Assembly (NCBI GenBank): GCA_902596665.1
Contig: CACJUN010000002.1
Coordinates: forward strand, 62,001-126,000
DNA length: 64,000 nt
Direction: 5' to 3'
Source: an uncultured SAR86 cluster bacterium
Lineage (GTDB): Bacteria > Pseudomonadota > Gammaproteobacteria > Magnimaribacterales > AG-339-G14
A program made the translations under genes and the position numbers. Positions 43,430-53,530 of the stretch are shown here, piece by piece. Within the stretch, counting starts at the first letter, position 1. The number at the start of each line of letters is the position of its first letter. A model generated the notes under the pieces. The model was not told the origin of the DNA, did no database searches, and saw nothing but the letters and a program-made list of their open reading frames with translations.

Positions 43430-44583
43430 TCAACGGGATCCCGACGCTTGATGATCTTGATCTTCAAGGAAAAAGAGTATTAGTCAGGTTTGATTACAAC
43501 GTAAAGTATTTAAATGGAAAAGTCAGTGATGACGAGAGAATTTTAAGAACACTGCCAACTTTAACTTATATTCTATCTAAAGCCAGTTCAGTAATAATTC
43601 TCAGCCATCTTGGTAGACCTGAAAAAGTAGGAGAGATTGATAAAGACTTTTCTCTGAAAAAAGTTGCAGAACATCTAAGTACTTTGTTGTCCGAAGAGAT
43701 TTATTTTCATAATGATTTAAACCTTGATCATTTCTCAGATAATCAAAAAAAGATTTCGATGTTGGAAAATGTGAGATTTTTTGAAGGTGAAACTGATAAC
43801 AATGAGTTATTTTCAAAAAAGCTTGCGCAATTAGCTGATGTTTTTGTCATGGATGCTTTTGGATCGGCTCATAGAAGCCACTGTTCCACTGAAGGAGTTA
43901 GTCATTTTATTGATTCATGTGTTGGAAGGTTGGTTGAGGAAGAGTTAAATTCTCTAGAAGGAATTTTAAATAATCCATCAAAACCAATGTTGGGAATCAT
44001 CGGCGGCTCAAAAATATCAACAAAAATAAATATTCTGGAATCTCTTCTTGAAAAAGTTGATTGGCTTTTCGTTGGAGGAGGGATAGCTAATACATTACAT
44101 AAATCAAAAGGATATGAAATCGGTCAATCGATTGTAGAAAATGATTTTTTGGAAGAAGCAAAAGATCTTAGTAAAAATAAAAAAATAATATTGCCCGAGA
44201 CCTTTGTAGTAGAACAAAAAGATAAGTCTATTGTTGAGAAAACTTTTGAAGGAATATTGCCAGACGACATTATTTATGACGTTAGTATTAACTCAATAAA
44301 AAGCTTAAATAATATTATCTCGAGTTGTAAAACTATATTGTGGAATGGTCCTTTAGGTTTTTTTGAGAGAGAAGAATTTTCAAAAGGTACATTGCATCTT
44401 GCCAAGGTTATTTCTGAATCAGACGCATATTCTGTTATTGGTGGAGGAGAGACTTTAACTGCCTTTAATCAATCAAACTTATTAGATAAAGTAGGATATG
44501 CCTCAACTGCTGGAGGCGCCTTTTTAGAATATATTGAGAAAGGATCATTACCCTCTCTAGATGCATTAAAGGAGAAAATATGA
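43426..44583 (+). CDS. pgk: phosphoglycerate kinase
   Basis: A 385-residue glycolytic kinase. Signatures are [26 protein letters not shown] and the ATP-site GGGETL near the C-terminus. FDYNV replaces the more common D-(F/L)-N-V. It overlaps tkt and fba by four bases each, so the three are translated together. The gap/epd gene usually between tkt and pgk is absent. Confidence 0.95.
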   Translation: MINGIPTLDDLDLQGKRVLVRFDYNVKYLNGKVSDDERILRTLPTLTYILSKASSVIILSHLGRPEKVGEIDKDFSLKKVAEHLSTLLSEEIYFHNDLNLDHFSDNQKKISMLENVRFFEGETDNNELFSKKLAQLADVFVMDAFGSAHRSHCSTEGVSHFIDSCVGRLVEEELNSLEGILNNPSKPMLGIIGGSKISTKINILESLLEKVDWLFVGGGIANTLHKSKGYEIGQSIVENDFLEEAKDLSKNKKIILPETFVVEQKDKSIVEKTFEGILPDDIIYDVSINSIKSLNNIISSCKTILWNGPLGFFEREEFSKGTLHLAKVISESDAYSVIGGGETLTAFNQSNLLDKVGYASTAGGAFLEYIEKGSLPSLDALKEKI

Positions 44584-45593
44584 ATTTTGAAAGTATAGAA
44601 GATATTGCTAATCATATAGTTTCAGACGGTAAGGGAATTTTAGCTGCTGATGAAAGCACGCCGACAATTACCAAGAGGTTTGACACGATTGATACAGAAT
44701 CAACCGAAGGAAATAGAAGAGACTATCGAGAATTATTGTTCAAAGCGGAAGGCATGAAAAATAACATTGGAGGCGTGATACTTTTTGATGAAACTTTAAG
44801 ACAAGAAGCGAAAGACGGAACGATGCTTTCGGATATTATTTATGCTCAGGGAGCTCTTCCAGGGATAAAAGTGGATAAAGGAATTAAGCCACTTGACTCT
44901 TCGCCAGATGAAAATTTAACTCAAGGTTTAGATGGCCTTGATGAAAGATGTGCAGAGTATTTTTCATTAGGAGCTAAATTTACTAAGTGGAGAGCAGTAA
45001 TAAAACAAGATGGTTCATTTCCTTCAGATGATTGTCTTAAGGCAAATATGGAGGCTTTGGCAGAGTATGCAAAGATAGTTCAAAACAACAATATGGTTCC
45101 AATTGTCGAACCTGAGGTTCTCATGGATGGGTCTCATTCAATTGAAGATTGTTACTCAGCGACATCTAGAGCACTCGAAACATTGTTTAATTCTCTGACT
45201 GATCATCAAGTTAATATCAAAGGAACAATTCTTAAGCCCAACATGGTTACCAGCGGTTCAACTGCAAGTGAGCAAGCAAATATTTCTCTAGTAGCAGAAA
45301 AAACTGTGGAGTGCTTACAAAACAGTCTTCCTGATGATTTACCTGCAGTAACTTTTTTGTCTGGTGGGCAGTCTGATATTGATTCAACTGCGAATTTAGA
45401 CAAGATGAATAAAATATCATCTAATCCTTGGAAGTTAAGCTTTTCTTATGGAAGAGCACTTCAGCAAGCTGCTCTTAAAGCTTGGAGCGGTAATGTTGAG
45501 AACGAGACTGCTGCGCAAGAAGCTTTTTCTCACAGAGCTAAAATGAATAAATTAGCTGCTTTAGGAGAATGGGAAAGTTCTTTGGAAAATTAA
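44580..45593 (+). CDS. class I fructose-bisphosphate aldolase
   Basis: A 337-residue Schiff-base aldolase of the animal/plant type (GKGILAADESTPTITKRF, FTKWRAVI, GTILKPNMV with the catalytic Lys, FLSGGQSD, SFSYGRALQ). Most gammaproteobacterial tkt-pgk-fba clusters carry the metal-dependent class II enzyme instead, so this is a replacement, perhaps by ancient transfer. Convergent with the nuclease gene (4-base overlap). Confidence 0.95.
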   Translation: MNFESIEDIANHIVSDGKGILAADESTPTITKRFDTIDTESTEGNRRDYRELLFKAEGMKNNIGGVILFDETLRQEAKDGTMLSDIIYAQGALPGIKVDKGIKPLDSSPDENLTQGLDGLDERCAEYFSLGAKFTKWRAVIKQDGSFPSDDCLKANMEALAEYAKIVQNNNMVPIVEPEVLMDGSHSIEDCYSATSRALETLFNSLTDHQVNIKGTILKPNMVTSGSTASEQANISLVAEKTVECLQNSLPDDLPAVTFLSGGQSDIDSTANLDKMNKISSNPWKLSFSYGRALQQAALKAWSGNVENETAAQEAFSHRAKMNKLAALGEWESSLEN

Positions 45594-46063
45594 TTGTTTC
45601 GTTGTCGCCATACCCAAGGAGGCATGGCTTCCTCATCAGCCCAAATTCCTAGCTTATTATTTTGGGCTTTCTTCTGTTCTATGTAAAAACTCTTGTCAGT
45701 AACGTATTTATCGTAAACCCAAGCACTTCCAGTCGAGACCATTTTTTTATTGATGTCTTTTCCGTCAACATAAATCCTTCCTAAATGTCTTTTGTAGATA
45801 TCTTGGCCCTTTAGATCAACATCGATAAATCCTTTTCTAAGAAAAACTTTCAAATTATCTGTAGATTGTTTTCCAAAAGGTTGATCTCTCTCAGGAGCAT
45901 CTATTTCGGTTAATCTTATTTTGTATAGTTGACCGTTCTTGGTTGCATGCACGGTATCGCCGTCTACCACCCAAGCAACCTCTAAGTTATTTAGGATTTC
46001 CGCATAAGCATTTGCGGAAAGAAAAAATGTTAAAAAAAGAAAATGAAATTTATGACGTTTCAA
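45590..46063 (-). CDS. secreted thermonuclease-family nuclease (SNase domain)
   Basis: A 157-residue protein with a signal peptide (KFHFLFLTFFLSANAYA). The staphylococcal-nuclease fold follows: VVDGDTVHA, IRLTEIDAPERDQPFG with the catalytic Arg/Glu, and HLGRIYVDG. Probably degrades DNA or RNA in the periplasm or outside for nutrient gain. It starts inside the end of sppA (14-base overlap). Confidence 0.9.
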   Translation of the reverse strand: MKRHKFHFLFLTFFLSANAYAEILNNLEVAWVVDGDTVHATKNGQLYKIRLTEIDAPERDQPFGKQSTDNLKVFLRKGFIDVDLKGQDIYKRHLGRIYVDGKDINKKMVSTGSAWVYDKYVTDKSFYIEQKKAQNNKLGIWADEEAMPPWVWRQRNN

Positions 46064-47864
46064 TGATGCAAACCTTGCAGATCATACTAGCTGAGGGCTT
46101 ATTAAAAGGAGCAAGTTCTGTTAAAAATTTATAAATCGATTCAGAAGCTTTAACAAATTTAATTTTTTCTAATGGAAGGGATAGTTTTCCAAAAATTTCG
46201 GAAAGAACTGTTTCAACGAAAGAAACATCACTTGAGCTGTATTTCAATTGATATTCAGAAATTTCTGCAAGCGCAGCTGCTTTCCCTATAGCATCTTTAA
46301 TATCGCCAAGTTCATCAATAATATCTATTCTAAGCGCATCAGTGCCTATCCAAACTCTGCCACCAGCAATTTTATTTATTTCAGAAACATCTTTTTTTCT
46401 TGATTCCGAGACAACCTCAAGAAATCTTTGGTAGCTTCTTTCAGCTAAATTATTGAAAATATTATCCAATTCTTCCGTTACTGGTAATTCAGGAGTCCAA
46501 CCAGCAAACTTAGAAGTTTGAACCCCATCTTTGCTGATACCGATATACTCTAAGGAATCCTCAGTAGTAAGAAAAGCTATAGCAACTCCTATGGAGCCAG
46601 TAATTGTAGTCGGATGTGCAAAAATATAATCTGCAGGCGTGGAAATATAAACTCCACCTGAGGCAGCATAGTCACCCATTGAAACTACAACTTTTTTTCC
46701 TTTGTTTTTAGCCTGAAGTAATTCATCTCTGATGATTTCACTGGCAATTATTGATCCACCAGGACTGTTAACCCTAAAGACAATAGCTTTAGTTTTGTTG
46801 TCTTCATGAGCTTTTCTGATCTGTCTAGCAATACCGGCAGATCCTGCAAAGCCTTGCGAAATTTCTCCTTCAACAATTGCGCCTTCAGCAGTGATAACAG
46901 AAATTATATTTTCTGATTTTTCTTTGTCTTCTTTCATCGAAGATGAATATTCCTGATACGTAATGTAGTTGTATGTTTCTCTTTCGGATGATTCGTCTTT
47001 ACCAAATTCATCAATCATATAGCTTCTAAATTCAGGAAAGCTTTTTACGCCTGTTAAATAATTTTGCTCAATTCCTGCTTCTATATTGTCGAAAGCGGCT
47101 TCACCAATGGCATCGAAATATGAATCTGCAAATTTTTGGACCTTTTCCTTCGAAATACCTCTTGCTTGGGCAATGATTTCTTTGTACTTACTCCATATAG
47201 GATCATAAAGAGCCTTCCTTTGTTTTTTATCAAAGTCTGACATTGAATCTCTAGTAAGTCCTTCTACAGCAGATTTATAATCACCTTGAGAATAGTTATA
47301 GACTTTCATTTTTAAATTTTCATATAGAGATTTGTTATAACTTCTGTAGCCTCCGATTCCCTGAATATCAAAACCACCAGCCTGATGTATATAAATTTCA
47401 TCTGCATGCGCTGCGATTAAGTAAGACGAAGTTGTATATCTATCCGCAAATGCGATAACTCTTTTTAATTCACTGAGCTTTTGAATTTCCTCAGAAATTT
47501 CAATTAAATTTGTCGGTCCAGAATAAGATAAACCACTAAAATCCACTAGGACGGCAGGAATATCTTCATCTTTAGAGATTGACTGAATAAGTTTTACAAG
47601 ATCTCTGGTTTGAATTTGTTCAACCTGACCAAAAGAAAATTGGAAGTCTGAATACTGCACCTCTTGATCCACCAGGACACCTTCAGGGTTCAAAATGACT
47701 ACTTTTCCTTCTTTATCAATACTCCTATCGTTGGGGATAAAAACCGAGATTAGTCCAATAAAAACAAGAGCTAAAAAAATAAAAGTAATCAAGTTTGTTA
47801 CAACAATCCTTGTGGAAGTTAAAAATCTGCCTAAAAAATTAAAAACTGACTTGAGTGCGTTCAT
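46050..47864 (-). CDS. sppA: signal peptide peptidase SppA (67 kDa type)
   Basis: A 604-residue inner-membrane serine protease with one N-terminal helix and the duplicated ClpP-like domain of long SppA. The catalytic Lys is in QGDYKSAVEGLTR, and the nucleophile Ser in DYAASGGVYIS. It degrades cleaved signal peptides in the membrane. Length matches E. coli (618). Overlaps tatC by four bases, fitting a protein-export operon. Confidence 0.93.
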   Translation of the reverse strand: MNALKSVFNFLGRFLTSTRIVVTNLITFIFLALVFIGLISVFIPNDRSIDKEGKVVILNPEGVLVDQEVQYSDFQFSFGQVEQIQTRDLVKLIQSISKDEDIPAVLVDFSGLSYSGPTNLIEISEEIQKLSELKRVIAFADRYTTSSYLIAAHADEIYIHQAGGFDIQGIGGYRSYNKSLYENLKMKVYNYSQGDYKSAVEGLTRDSMSDFDKKQRKALYDPIWSKYKEIIAQARGISKEKVQKFADSYFDAIGEAAFDNIEAGIEQNYLTGVKSFPEFRSYMIDEFGKDESSERETYNYITYQEYSSSMKEDKEKSENIISVITAEGAIVEGEISQGFAGSAGIARQIRKAHEDNKTKAIVFRVNSPGGSIIASEIIRDELLQAKNKGKKVVVSMGDYAASGGVYISTPADYIFAHPTTITGSIGVAIAFLTTEDSLEYIGISKDGVQTSKFAGWTPELPVTEELDNIFNNLAERSYQRFLEVVSESRKKDVSEINKIAGGRVWIGTDALRIDIIDELGDIKDAIGKAAALAEISEYQLKYSSSDVSFVETVLSEIFGKLSLPLEKIKFVKASESIYKFLTELAPFNKPSASMICKVCIIETS

Positions 47865-48589
47865 TGCTTATTTCGGATGAGCATTCTACCGACAATGATT
47901 CCTAATTCATAGAGAAGCCAAGCAGGAATTGCAAGCAGACTCTGTGAAATTACATCTGGTGGGGTTAGTAACATTCCAACTACAAAACATCCTAAAAAAA
48001 CATAAGGTCTTACAGATATAAGTTTACTCACCGTAACTGCATTCGATACAAGAAGCAGAATAATTATTATCGGCAATTCAAAAGCTAAACCGAAAGCAAA
48101 AAACATTTTGATTACGAATGACAAAAGTAAATTGATGTCCGTCATCATCATTACGTTTTCTGGAGTTGAGGCTGAAAAGAAAGAGAAAACAATCGGAAGA
48201 ATAATAAAGTAAGCAAAAGAAATTCCGAGATAAAACAGTAGGATAGAACCTAAAACCAAAGGAAAGAAATAAATCTTTTCTTCAAAATACAATCCTGGTG
48301 AAGCAAATTTAATGAGCTGATAAATAAGAAAGGGTATTGAAATAAATAATGCTAGATAAAAAGCAAATTTTAGAGGAGTAAGGAAAGGCGAAGCAACCTC
48401 AGTAGCTATAAGGCTGGATCCTATTGGCAAAGCGCTGATCAGTGGATCTGAAATAAAATTAAAAATATCTTTAGAAAAGAAAGCTGCAACAACAAAAGTT
48501 ATTCCTAAAAATATAAGAAACTTGATGATACTTTTTCTTAAAACAGAAAGGTGTTCGAGATAGTTTGTATCTTTATCTTGATCAATCAT
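47861..48589 (-). CDS. tatC: Sec-independent protein translocase TatC
   Basis: A 242-residue protein with six membrane helices. The N-terminal HLSVLRKSI (the E/R region of TatC, here NYLEHLSVLRKS), FISDPL and the fourth-helix region FGLAFELPI are family hallmarks. It recognises twin-arginine signal peptides of folded proteins. Overlaps tatB by eight bases. Confidence 0.95.
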   Translation of the reverse strand: MIDQDKDTNYLEHLSVLRKSIIKFLIFLGITFVVAAFFSKDIFNFISDPLISALPIGSSLIATEVASPFLTPLKFAFYLALFISIPFLIYQLIKFASPGLYFEEKIYFFPLVLGSILLFYLGISFAYFIILPIVFSFFSASTPENVMMMTDINLLLSFVIKMFFAFGLAFELPIIIILLLVSNAVTVSKLISVRPYVFLGCFVVGMLLTPPDVISQSLLAIPAWLLYELGIIVGRMLIRNKQ

Positions 48590-48776
48590 TTTTTTTATTA
48601 TGATCTTCGACGTAGATGCTATCTTTTATCTCCTTCGAGGTTTTATTAAAACTTGCACGAATGGATTTAATGGTTTCTTCAACCCATCTTATGAACTGCG
48701 GAAGTCTTTCTGGTCCTAATATAACCAGAGCTATTATTGAGATTATGAAGAGCTCAAAAAAACCAATTGAGAACAT
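48582..48776 (-). CDS. tatB: Sec-independent translocase component TatB
   Basis: A 64-residue protein: membrane helix [20 protein letters not shown], the hinge GPERLP, then an amphipathic helix. Shorter than most TatB (E. coli 171), but the GPERLP hinge separates it from TatA. Its ATG overlaps the tatA stop (TAATG). Confidence 0.92.
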   Translation of the reverse strand: MFSIGFFELFIISIIALVILGPERLPQFIRWVEETIKSIRASFNKTSKEIKDSIYVEDHNKKND

Positions 48777-48952
48777 TATTGGTTATCTTTATCTTCTTCT
48801 TTAGTAGGCTCCTCGTTTACAGCTTTTTTGAATCCTTTGAATGCTGATCCGAGATCTGAACCAATATTTTTTAACCTGGAAGTGCCGAAAATCAATATTA
48901 TGATTGCAAGAATGATTAAGATTTGCCAAATGCTTATGCCACCAAAACCCAT
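48776..48952 (-). CDS. tatA: Sec-independent translocase component TatA
   Basis: A 58-residue protein: [20 protein letters not shown] helix, the [16 protein letters not shown] amphipathic helix with FG hinge, KGFKK and an acidic tail. TatA rings form the translocation pore. Three bases separate it from the hisE stop. With tatB and tatC it gives a complete Tat system. Confidence 0.95.
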   Translation of the reverse strand: MGFGGISIWQILIILAIIILIFGTSRLKNIGSDLGSAFKGFKKAVNEEPTKEEDKDNQ

Positions 48953-48955
48953 TAA

Positions 48956-49267
48956 TTATTTCCTCGATTTCTTTTCTTCATGACCAGATACTCCTTCTCG
49001 TTTTTTAAGTTCTAATAAAACTTCATCGAAAGGTATATTTTTCTCCGATAATAATACCATTAAGTGAAACAAGAGGTCTGCAGATTCATGTTTAATGTTA
49101 CTGGGATCATTTTCGCGGAAAGCTTCTGCTAATTCCTCTGACTCCTCTTTAATTTTTGAAAGTATTTTCTCTTTTTCCTCAAACAAAGAAGCAACATAAG
49201 ATTCTTGAGGATCTTTGTTTTTTCTATCCTGAATTGTCGCTTCAAGATCGTCCAAATATTTTTTCAT
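48956..49267 (-). CDS. hisE: phosphoribosyl-ATP pyrophosphatase
   Basis: A 103-residue enzyme of the MazG-like fold that performs the second step of histidine synthesis. ATG 49267 gives the family start (YLDDLEATIQDRK). The metal motif is KEESEELAEA with HESADLLFHLMVLL. HisE next to tatA is also seen in pseudomonads, there with hisI, which is missing here. Overlaps ubiB by four bases. Confidence 0.93.
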   Translation of the reverse strand: MKKYLDDLEATIQDRKNKDPQESYVASLFEEKEKILSKIKEESEELAEAFRENDPSNIKHESADLLFHLMVLLSEKNIPFDEVLLELKKREGVSGHEEKKSRK

Positions 49268-50802
49268 ATGACAGCAAATATTATCAGAATCAAAAGGAAA
49301 GCTAGCGTAAATAATTGCCAAGAATTTCTCCTTTTAGATTTTTTAACTTCTTTTCTTAAGTCTCGTAATTCAGCGGTGTAATTTTCCATTTTATCTACCG
49401 CATCAAATAGATTAGCGATTTGAGAAGGAAAATTGACAGCTTTTTCTATCAAGAATCCAGCATCATCATGGATTTTTTTAAAAATTCTAGCCGGATTGTA
49501 TTTTGCCTTTATCCACTCCTGGATAAAAGGTTTAGCAGTAACCCATAAATCGAGCTGTGGATAAATCTGTTTACCTAAGCCTTCAATATTTATGAGTGTT
49601 TTTTCAAGCAATAATAGCGAAGGCGGAAGAGAAAGATTATATTTTCTTGTTGAATCAAAAAACTGAAATAGCATTTCACCAAAATTGATGTCATCAAAAG
49701 GCTTCTCAATAATTGGCTCTAGAAAAGTTCTTACCGTTATCTCTAGTTCTAATGGTGAGGTTTTTTTATCAACCCATCCTGCACTTATCATAGTCTCAGC
49801 AACCGCCTTAAAATTTTGAGAGAACATTTCAGACAACATTTTTCCAATAAAAAATTGTTCTTGATCGCTTAAACTTCCGCATATAGCGTAATCTACGTTT
49901 ATATAAGTTGGAGACTTAGGATTGCTTACATCAACAAAAATATTTCCTGGATGCATATCTGCGTGAAAAAAATTATCTTCGAACACTTGTTTGAAGAAAA
50001 TGCTAACTCCTCGTTCGGACAAAAGTTTACGATCTACTTCTAATTTATCTAATGTTTTGAAATCTGTTATCGGAACGCCCTTAATTTTTTCGATAGTTAA
50101 AGTTTGGCTGCCAGAAAATTCTGAAAAAACTTTTGGAACGTATAGCAGTTTAGAATTTTCAAAATATTCGGCTGTCAATCGTGTGTTCGCAGACTCCCTT
50201 TTTAAATCTACTTCTCCTTGAATTACAATTTCATATTCTTGAACTAATTCTTTTAGTTGCAGTCTTTGAGCATCAACAAGAAGAAAATCCAATAATTTTG
50301 AAATTAATTTTATTAGACCAAGGTTTTTAGTGATTTCCTTTCGAATATTTGGGCGTATCACTTTGACTACAACGTCTTCTCCAGAAAAAAGAACCGCTTC
50401 ATGTACTTGAGCAATTGAGGCCGCAGCTAAAGGTTTTCTCTGAAAACTTTCAAACAGTTCTTCAATTGGTTTGCCCAAGTCGTCTTCAATAATCTTAACG
50501 GCTATCCTTGAATCAAAAGTAGGTAAATTGGATTGAAATTTTGTGAGCTCATGAATGATTTCATCATCAAAGAAGTCTGACCGAGTTGATAAAATCTGAC
50601 CTAATTTTACATAAACAGGACCAGCTGATAAGAGCGCAGAGAATAATCGCTCTCCCTTACTTCCTCTAGCAGGAATTAAACGTAATGGATTAATGACATA
50701 TAAAATCTTAAAAAATAGATTTAAATTAAGGTCAGGTAATAAGAGATCGAGTCTATATTTCCAAAAAATAAAAATAATCTTAAATAACTGTACGAAAATC
50801 AT
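49264..50802 (-). CDS. ubiB: ubiquinone biosynthesis protein kinase-like UbiB
   Basis: A 512-residue atypical kinase/ATPase. ATG 50802 begins the conserved N-terminus (FKIIFIFWKYRLDLLLPD). KxGQ motif VYVKLGQILSTRSDFF, the Ala-rich loop PLAAASIAQVHEA, DNFFHADMHPGNIF and a C-terminal membrane helix pair are visible. It supports ubiquinone synthesis by an ATP-driven step. It begins 1 base after ubiE with no ubiJ between. Confidence 0.94.
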   Translation of the reverse strand: MIFVQLFKIIFIFWKYRLDLLLPDLNLNLFFKILYVINPLRLIPARGSKGERLFSALLSAGPVYVKLGQILSTRSDFFDDEIIHELTKFQSNLPTFDSRIAVKIIEDDLGKPIEELFESFQRKPLAAASIAQVHEAVLFSGEDVVVKVIRPNIRKEITKNLGLIKLISKLLDFLLVDAQRLQLKELVQEYEIVIQGEVDLKRESANTRLTAEYFENSKLLYVPKVFSEFSGSQTLTIEKIKGVPITDFKTLDKLEVDRKLLSERGVSIFFKQVFEDNFFHADMHPGNIFVDVSNPKSPTYINVDYAICGSLSDQEQFFIGKMLSEMFSQNFKAVAETMISAGWVDKKTSPLELEITVRTFLEPIIEKPFDDINFGEMLFQFFDSTRKYNLSLPPSLLLLEKTLINIEGLGKQIYPQLDLWVTAKPFIQEWIKAKYNPARIFKKIHDDAGFLIEKAVNFPSQIANLFDAVDKMENYTAELRDLRKEVKKSKRRNSWQLFTLAFLLILIIFAVI

Positions 50803-50803
50803 T

Positions 50804-51556
50804 TTAGGTTTTAGTTCCTTTGTGCAAAGCCACAATTCCTCCGGTGAGGTTTTCATAGCTAGCATCCAAAAAGCCAGCTGACTGCATCATTTTCTTAAAA
50901 GTTTCTTGATCAGGATGTTTTCTGATTGACTCTGCAAGATACTGATAACTATCGGCATCATCTGCAATTAACTTCCCCATCAATGGAAGCAAATTAAAAG
51001 AGTAAATATCATAGATTTGTGAAAATAAATTCGAGGTAGGTTTTGAAAATTCTAAAACTATAAGACGCCCTCCGGGTTTTAAACAATGAAACATGCTTTT
51101 TAGAGCCTTTTCTTTATCAGTAACGTTTCTTATTCCAAATGCAATTGAGATGCAATCAAAAGAATTTTTTTCAAATGGTAACTCTTCAGCGTTAGCAATC
51201 TTGAAGTCAACATTTAGCCTTCCTGAATCAAGAACTCTCTTTTTTCCTTCCGCAAGCATGTCTTCATTGATATCTGATAAAACTACACTCCCGGATGATC
51301 CTACAATTTTTGAAAATTCTATCGCTAGGTCTCCAGTTCCTCCTGCCACATCAAGCACGGAATTCCCAGGCATAACCTGGCTGGATTCAATAGCAGCTTT
51401 TTTCCAAAGCCTATGGATGCCTAAAGACATGACATCATTCATAAGGTCGTATTTTGATGCAACGCTGCTAAAAACCTCACCAACAAGCTTGGATTTATCT
51501 TCCTTTGGTACTTCTTTATAGCCAAAGTCAGTATATTCTTTTTTGTTTTTATCCAT
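50804..51556 (-). CDS. ubiE: ubiquinone/menaquinone C-methyltransferase UbiE
   Basis: A 250-residue SAM-dependent methyltransferase from ATG 51556. Markers are [24 protein letters not shown], the SAM motif [20 protein letters not shown] and the C-terminal [19 protein letters not shown]. It methylates the ring of ubiquinone precursors. First gene of the ubiE-ubiB-hisE-tatABC-sppA run. Confidence 0.96.
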   Translation of the reverse strand: MDKNKKEYTDFGYKEVPKEDKSKLVGEVFSSVASKYDLMNDVMSLGIHRLWKKAAIESSQVMPGNSVLDVAGGTGDLAIEFSKIVGSSGSVVLSDINEDMLAEGKKRVLDSGRLNVDFKIANAEELPFEKNSFDCISIAFGIRNVTDKEKALKSMFHCLKPGGRLIVLEFSKPTSNLFSQIYDIYSFNLLPLMGKLIADDADSYQYLAESIRKHPDQETFKKMMQSAGFLDASYENLTGGIVALHKGTKT

Positions 51557-51606
51557 ATTTGCTATAGTAACCAACCTTCACTCATCCTGTATTGTAAATT
51601 AGTTCT

Positions 51607-52143
51607 ATGGAAAACAAATTAATATGGCTAGATCTAGAAATGACTGGTTTGGATCCAAACTCAGAGAGAATCATTGAGATCTTTACTGCTGTAACGGATG
51701 AAAATTTAACTGAAATCATTGAAGGACCTGACCTTGTTATAAAGCAACCAAATGAAATTCTTGATCAAATGGATGAATGGAATCAGGAACATCATAAAAA
51801 ATCAGGCTTGATTGATGAAGTTAAAAGAAGCGTAATAACTCAAGAAGATGCCGAAGCGATGACCCTTGATTTTTTATCGCAACACGTTGGTAAAAATGTT
51901 TCACCTCTTTGCGGTAATACCGTTTGGCACGATAGAAAATTTTTAACGCTCTACATGCCTCAACTAGAAGACTATTTTCATTATCGCGTCATTGATGTAA
52001 GTTCAGTTAAGGAACTCACAAAAAGATGGAGGCCTGATGCAACCAAGCCAAAATCTAAAGAAATTGCTCATCGCGCTCGTCCGGATGTATTCGAATCAAT
52101 TGAGGAATTACGATTTTATAGAGATCATATTTTTGCTCAATAA
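51607..52143 (+). CDS. orn: oligoribonuclease
   Basis: A 178-residue DEDDh exonuclease that degrades two-to-five-nucleotide RNAs, including pGpG. The first motif is WLDLEMTGLD (Asp9, Glu11), the middle Asp is in VWHDRKF, and the last His...Asp is in HRARPD. Usual enzymes read HRALDD there, so two non-catalytic residues differ while His and Asp remain. Divergent from ubiE. Confidence 0.95.
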   Translation: MENKLIWLDLEMTGLDPNSERIIEIFTAVTDENLTEIIEGPDLVIKQPNEILDQMDEWNQEHHKKSGLIDEVKRSVITQEDAEAMTLDFLSQHVGKNVSPLCGNTVWHDRKFLTLYMPQLEDYFHYRVIDVSSVKELTKRWRPDATKPKSKEIAHRARPDVFESIEELRFYRDHIFAQ

Positions 52144-52197
52144 TCAGACCTTTTCTTTTTTTCTCAAGCCTATATAGTTGCGAATCTTATATTTGAA

Positions 52198-53523
52198 ATG
52201 AAGAAAGTTTTTATTAAAACGCACGGCTGTCAGATGAATGAGTACGATTCAGCCAAAATGCTTGATCTTCTTAAAGGTGAAGAAGACTATGAGCTTGCTG
52301 AGTCAGAGCAACAAGCAGATCTCCTAATTTTGAACACTTGTTCGATAAGAGAAAAAGCTCAAGAAAAAGTATTTCATCAAATTGGCAGATGGAAAAAGAT
52401 AAAAGATTCTAATCCTGATTTAAAAATAGCGATTGGAGGGTGCGTTGCATCTCAAGAGGGTGAAAAAATCATCAAAAGGGCGCCATCTGTCGATATAGTT
52501 TTTGGTCCTCAGACTCTTCATAAACTTCCTGATTTGATTAAAAACAATGAGATAAATGATAAATCTCAGATAGATATTACATTTCCTAAAATAGAAAAAT
52601 TTGATCACATACCAACTCCAGACTATGGAGAGCCTTCCTCATTTGTTTCTGTTATGGAGGGATGTAATAAATATTGTTCTTTTTGTGTAGTTCCGCACAC
52701 CAGAGGTCATGAAGTATCAAGAAACTTTGATGATATCCTTAATGAAGTTTCAGCTTTAGCAGATAACGGAACTAGAGAAATTCACCTCCTAGGGCAAAAC
52801 GTAAATAATTTTAAAGGTCTTCAGAATGGTGACAAATCATCCTTAGCGAAGTTAATTGTGGAAGTGGCAAAAATAGAAAATATCGAAAGAATTAGATTTA
52901 CAACCAGTCATCCTCATGAATTTAAGGATGACTTAGTGGAAGTTTATGGAGGCGTGCCTGAACTTGTTAGTCATGTTCATCTTCCAGTTCAAAGCGGGTC
53001 TGACAGAATTTTAAAACTAATGAGAAGAAGATACACCGTAGAAAAATATTTAGATCTGATAGATAGAATCAAATCCGTAAGGCCAGAAATGAGTTTTTCT
53101 TCAGACTTTATAGTTGGTTTTCCAGACGAATCAGAAGAAGATTTTCAAGCCACCATGGATATTGTAAATGAAGTAGGTTTTGATGAGTCTTATAGTTTCA
53201 TTTATTCTCCCAGACCGAATACACCGGCTTCTGAGATGCCTGATAGCGTGCCTCAAGAAGAAAAAAAATTAAGGTTAGACATCTTACAAAATAGACTGAA
53301 TCAGCTATCATATGGGTACAGTAGAAAAATGGTCGGATCTATTCAAAATTGCTTAATCACTGCAAGATCAAAGAAAGATCCGGGCGAATTTCAAGCTAGA
53401 ACCATCAATGACAGAGTTGTTAATTTCAGACCAAAAGATCACAAAATTGGAGATTTTGTAAATTTGAAAATTCTTGATGCTTATACGAATTCTTTAAGAG
53501 GAGAAGTTAAAGACCTTTCTTAA
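52198..53523 (+). CDS. miaB: tRNA-2-methylthio-N6-dimethylallyladenosine synthase MiaB
   Basis: A 441-residue radical-SAM methylthiotransferase. The N-terminal cluster Cys are in [20 protein letters not shown] and GGCVASQEG. The radical-SAM motif is CNKYCSFC, and a C-terminal TRAM domain follows. It adds the methylthio group to A37 of tRNAs reading U-starting codons. First gene of a run with phoH, ybeY and ybeX. Confidence 0.96.
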   Translation: MKKVFIKTHGCQMNEYDSAKMLDLLKGEEDYELAESEQQADLLILNTCSIREKAQEKVFHQIGRWKKIKDSNPDLKIAIGGCVASQEGEKIIKRAPSVDIVFGPQTLHKLPDLIKNNEINDKSQIDITFPKIEKFDHIPTPDYGEPSSFVSVMEGCNKYCSFCVVPHTRGHEVSRNFDDILNEVSALADNGTREIHLLGQNVNNFKGLQNGDKSSLAKLIVEVAKIENIERIRFTTSHPHEFKDDLVEVYGGVPELVSHVHLPVQSGSDRILKLMRRRYTVEKYLDLIDRIKSVRPEMSFSSDFIVGFPDESEEDFQATMDIVNEVGFDESYSFIYSPRPNTPASEMPDSVPQEEKKLRLDILQNRLNQLSYGYSRKMVGSIQNCLITARSKKDPGEFQARTINDRVVNFRPKDHKIGDFVNLKILDAYTNSLRGEVKDLS

Positions 53524-53530
53524 TTGCTCA

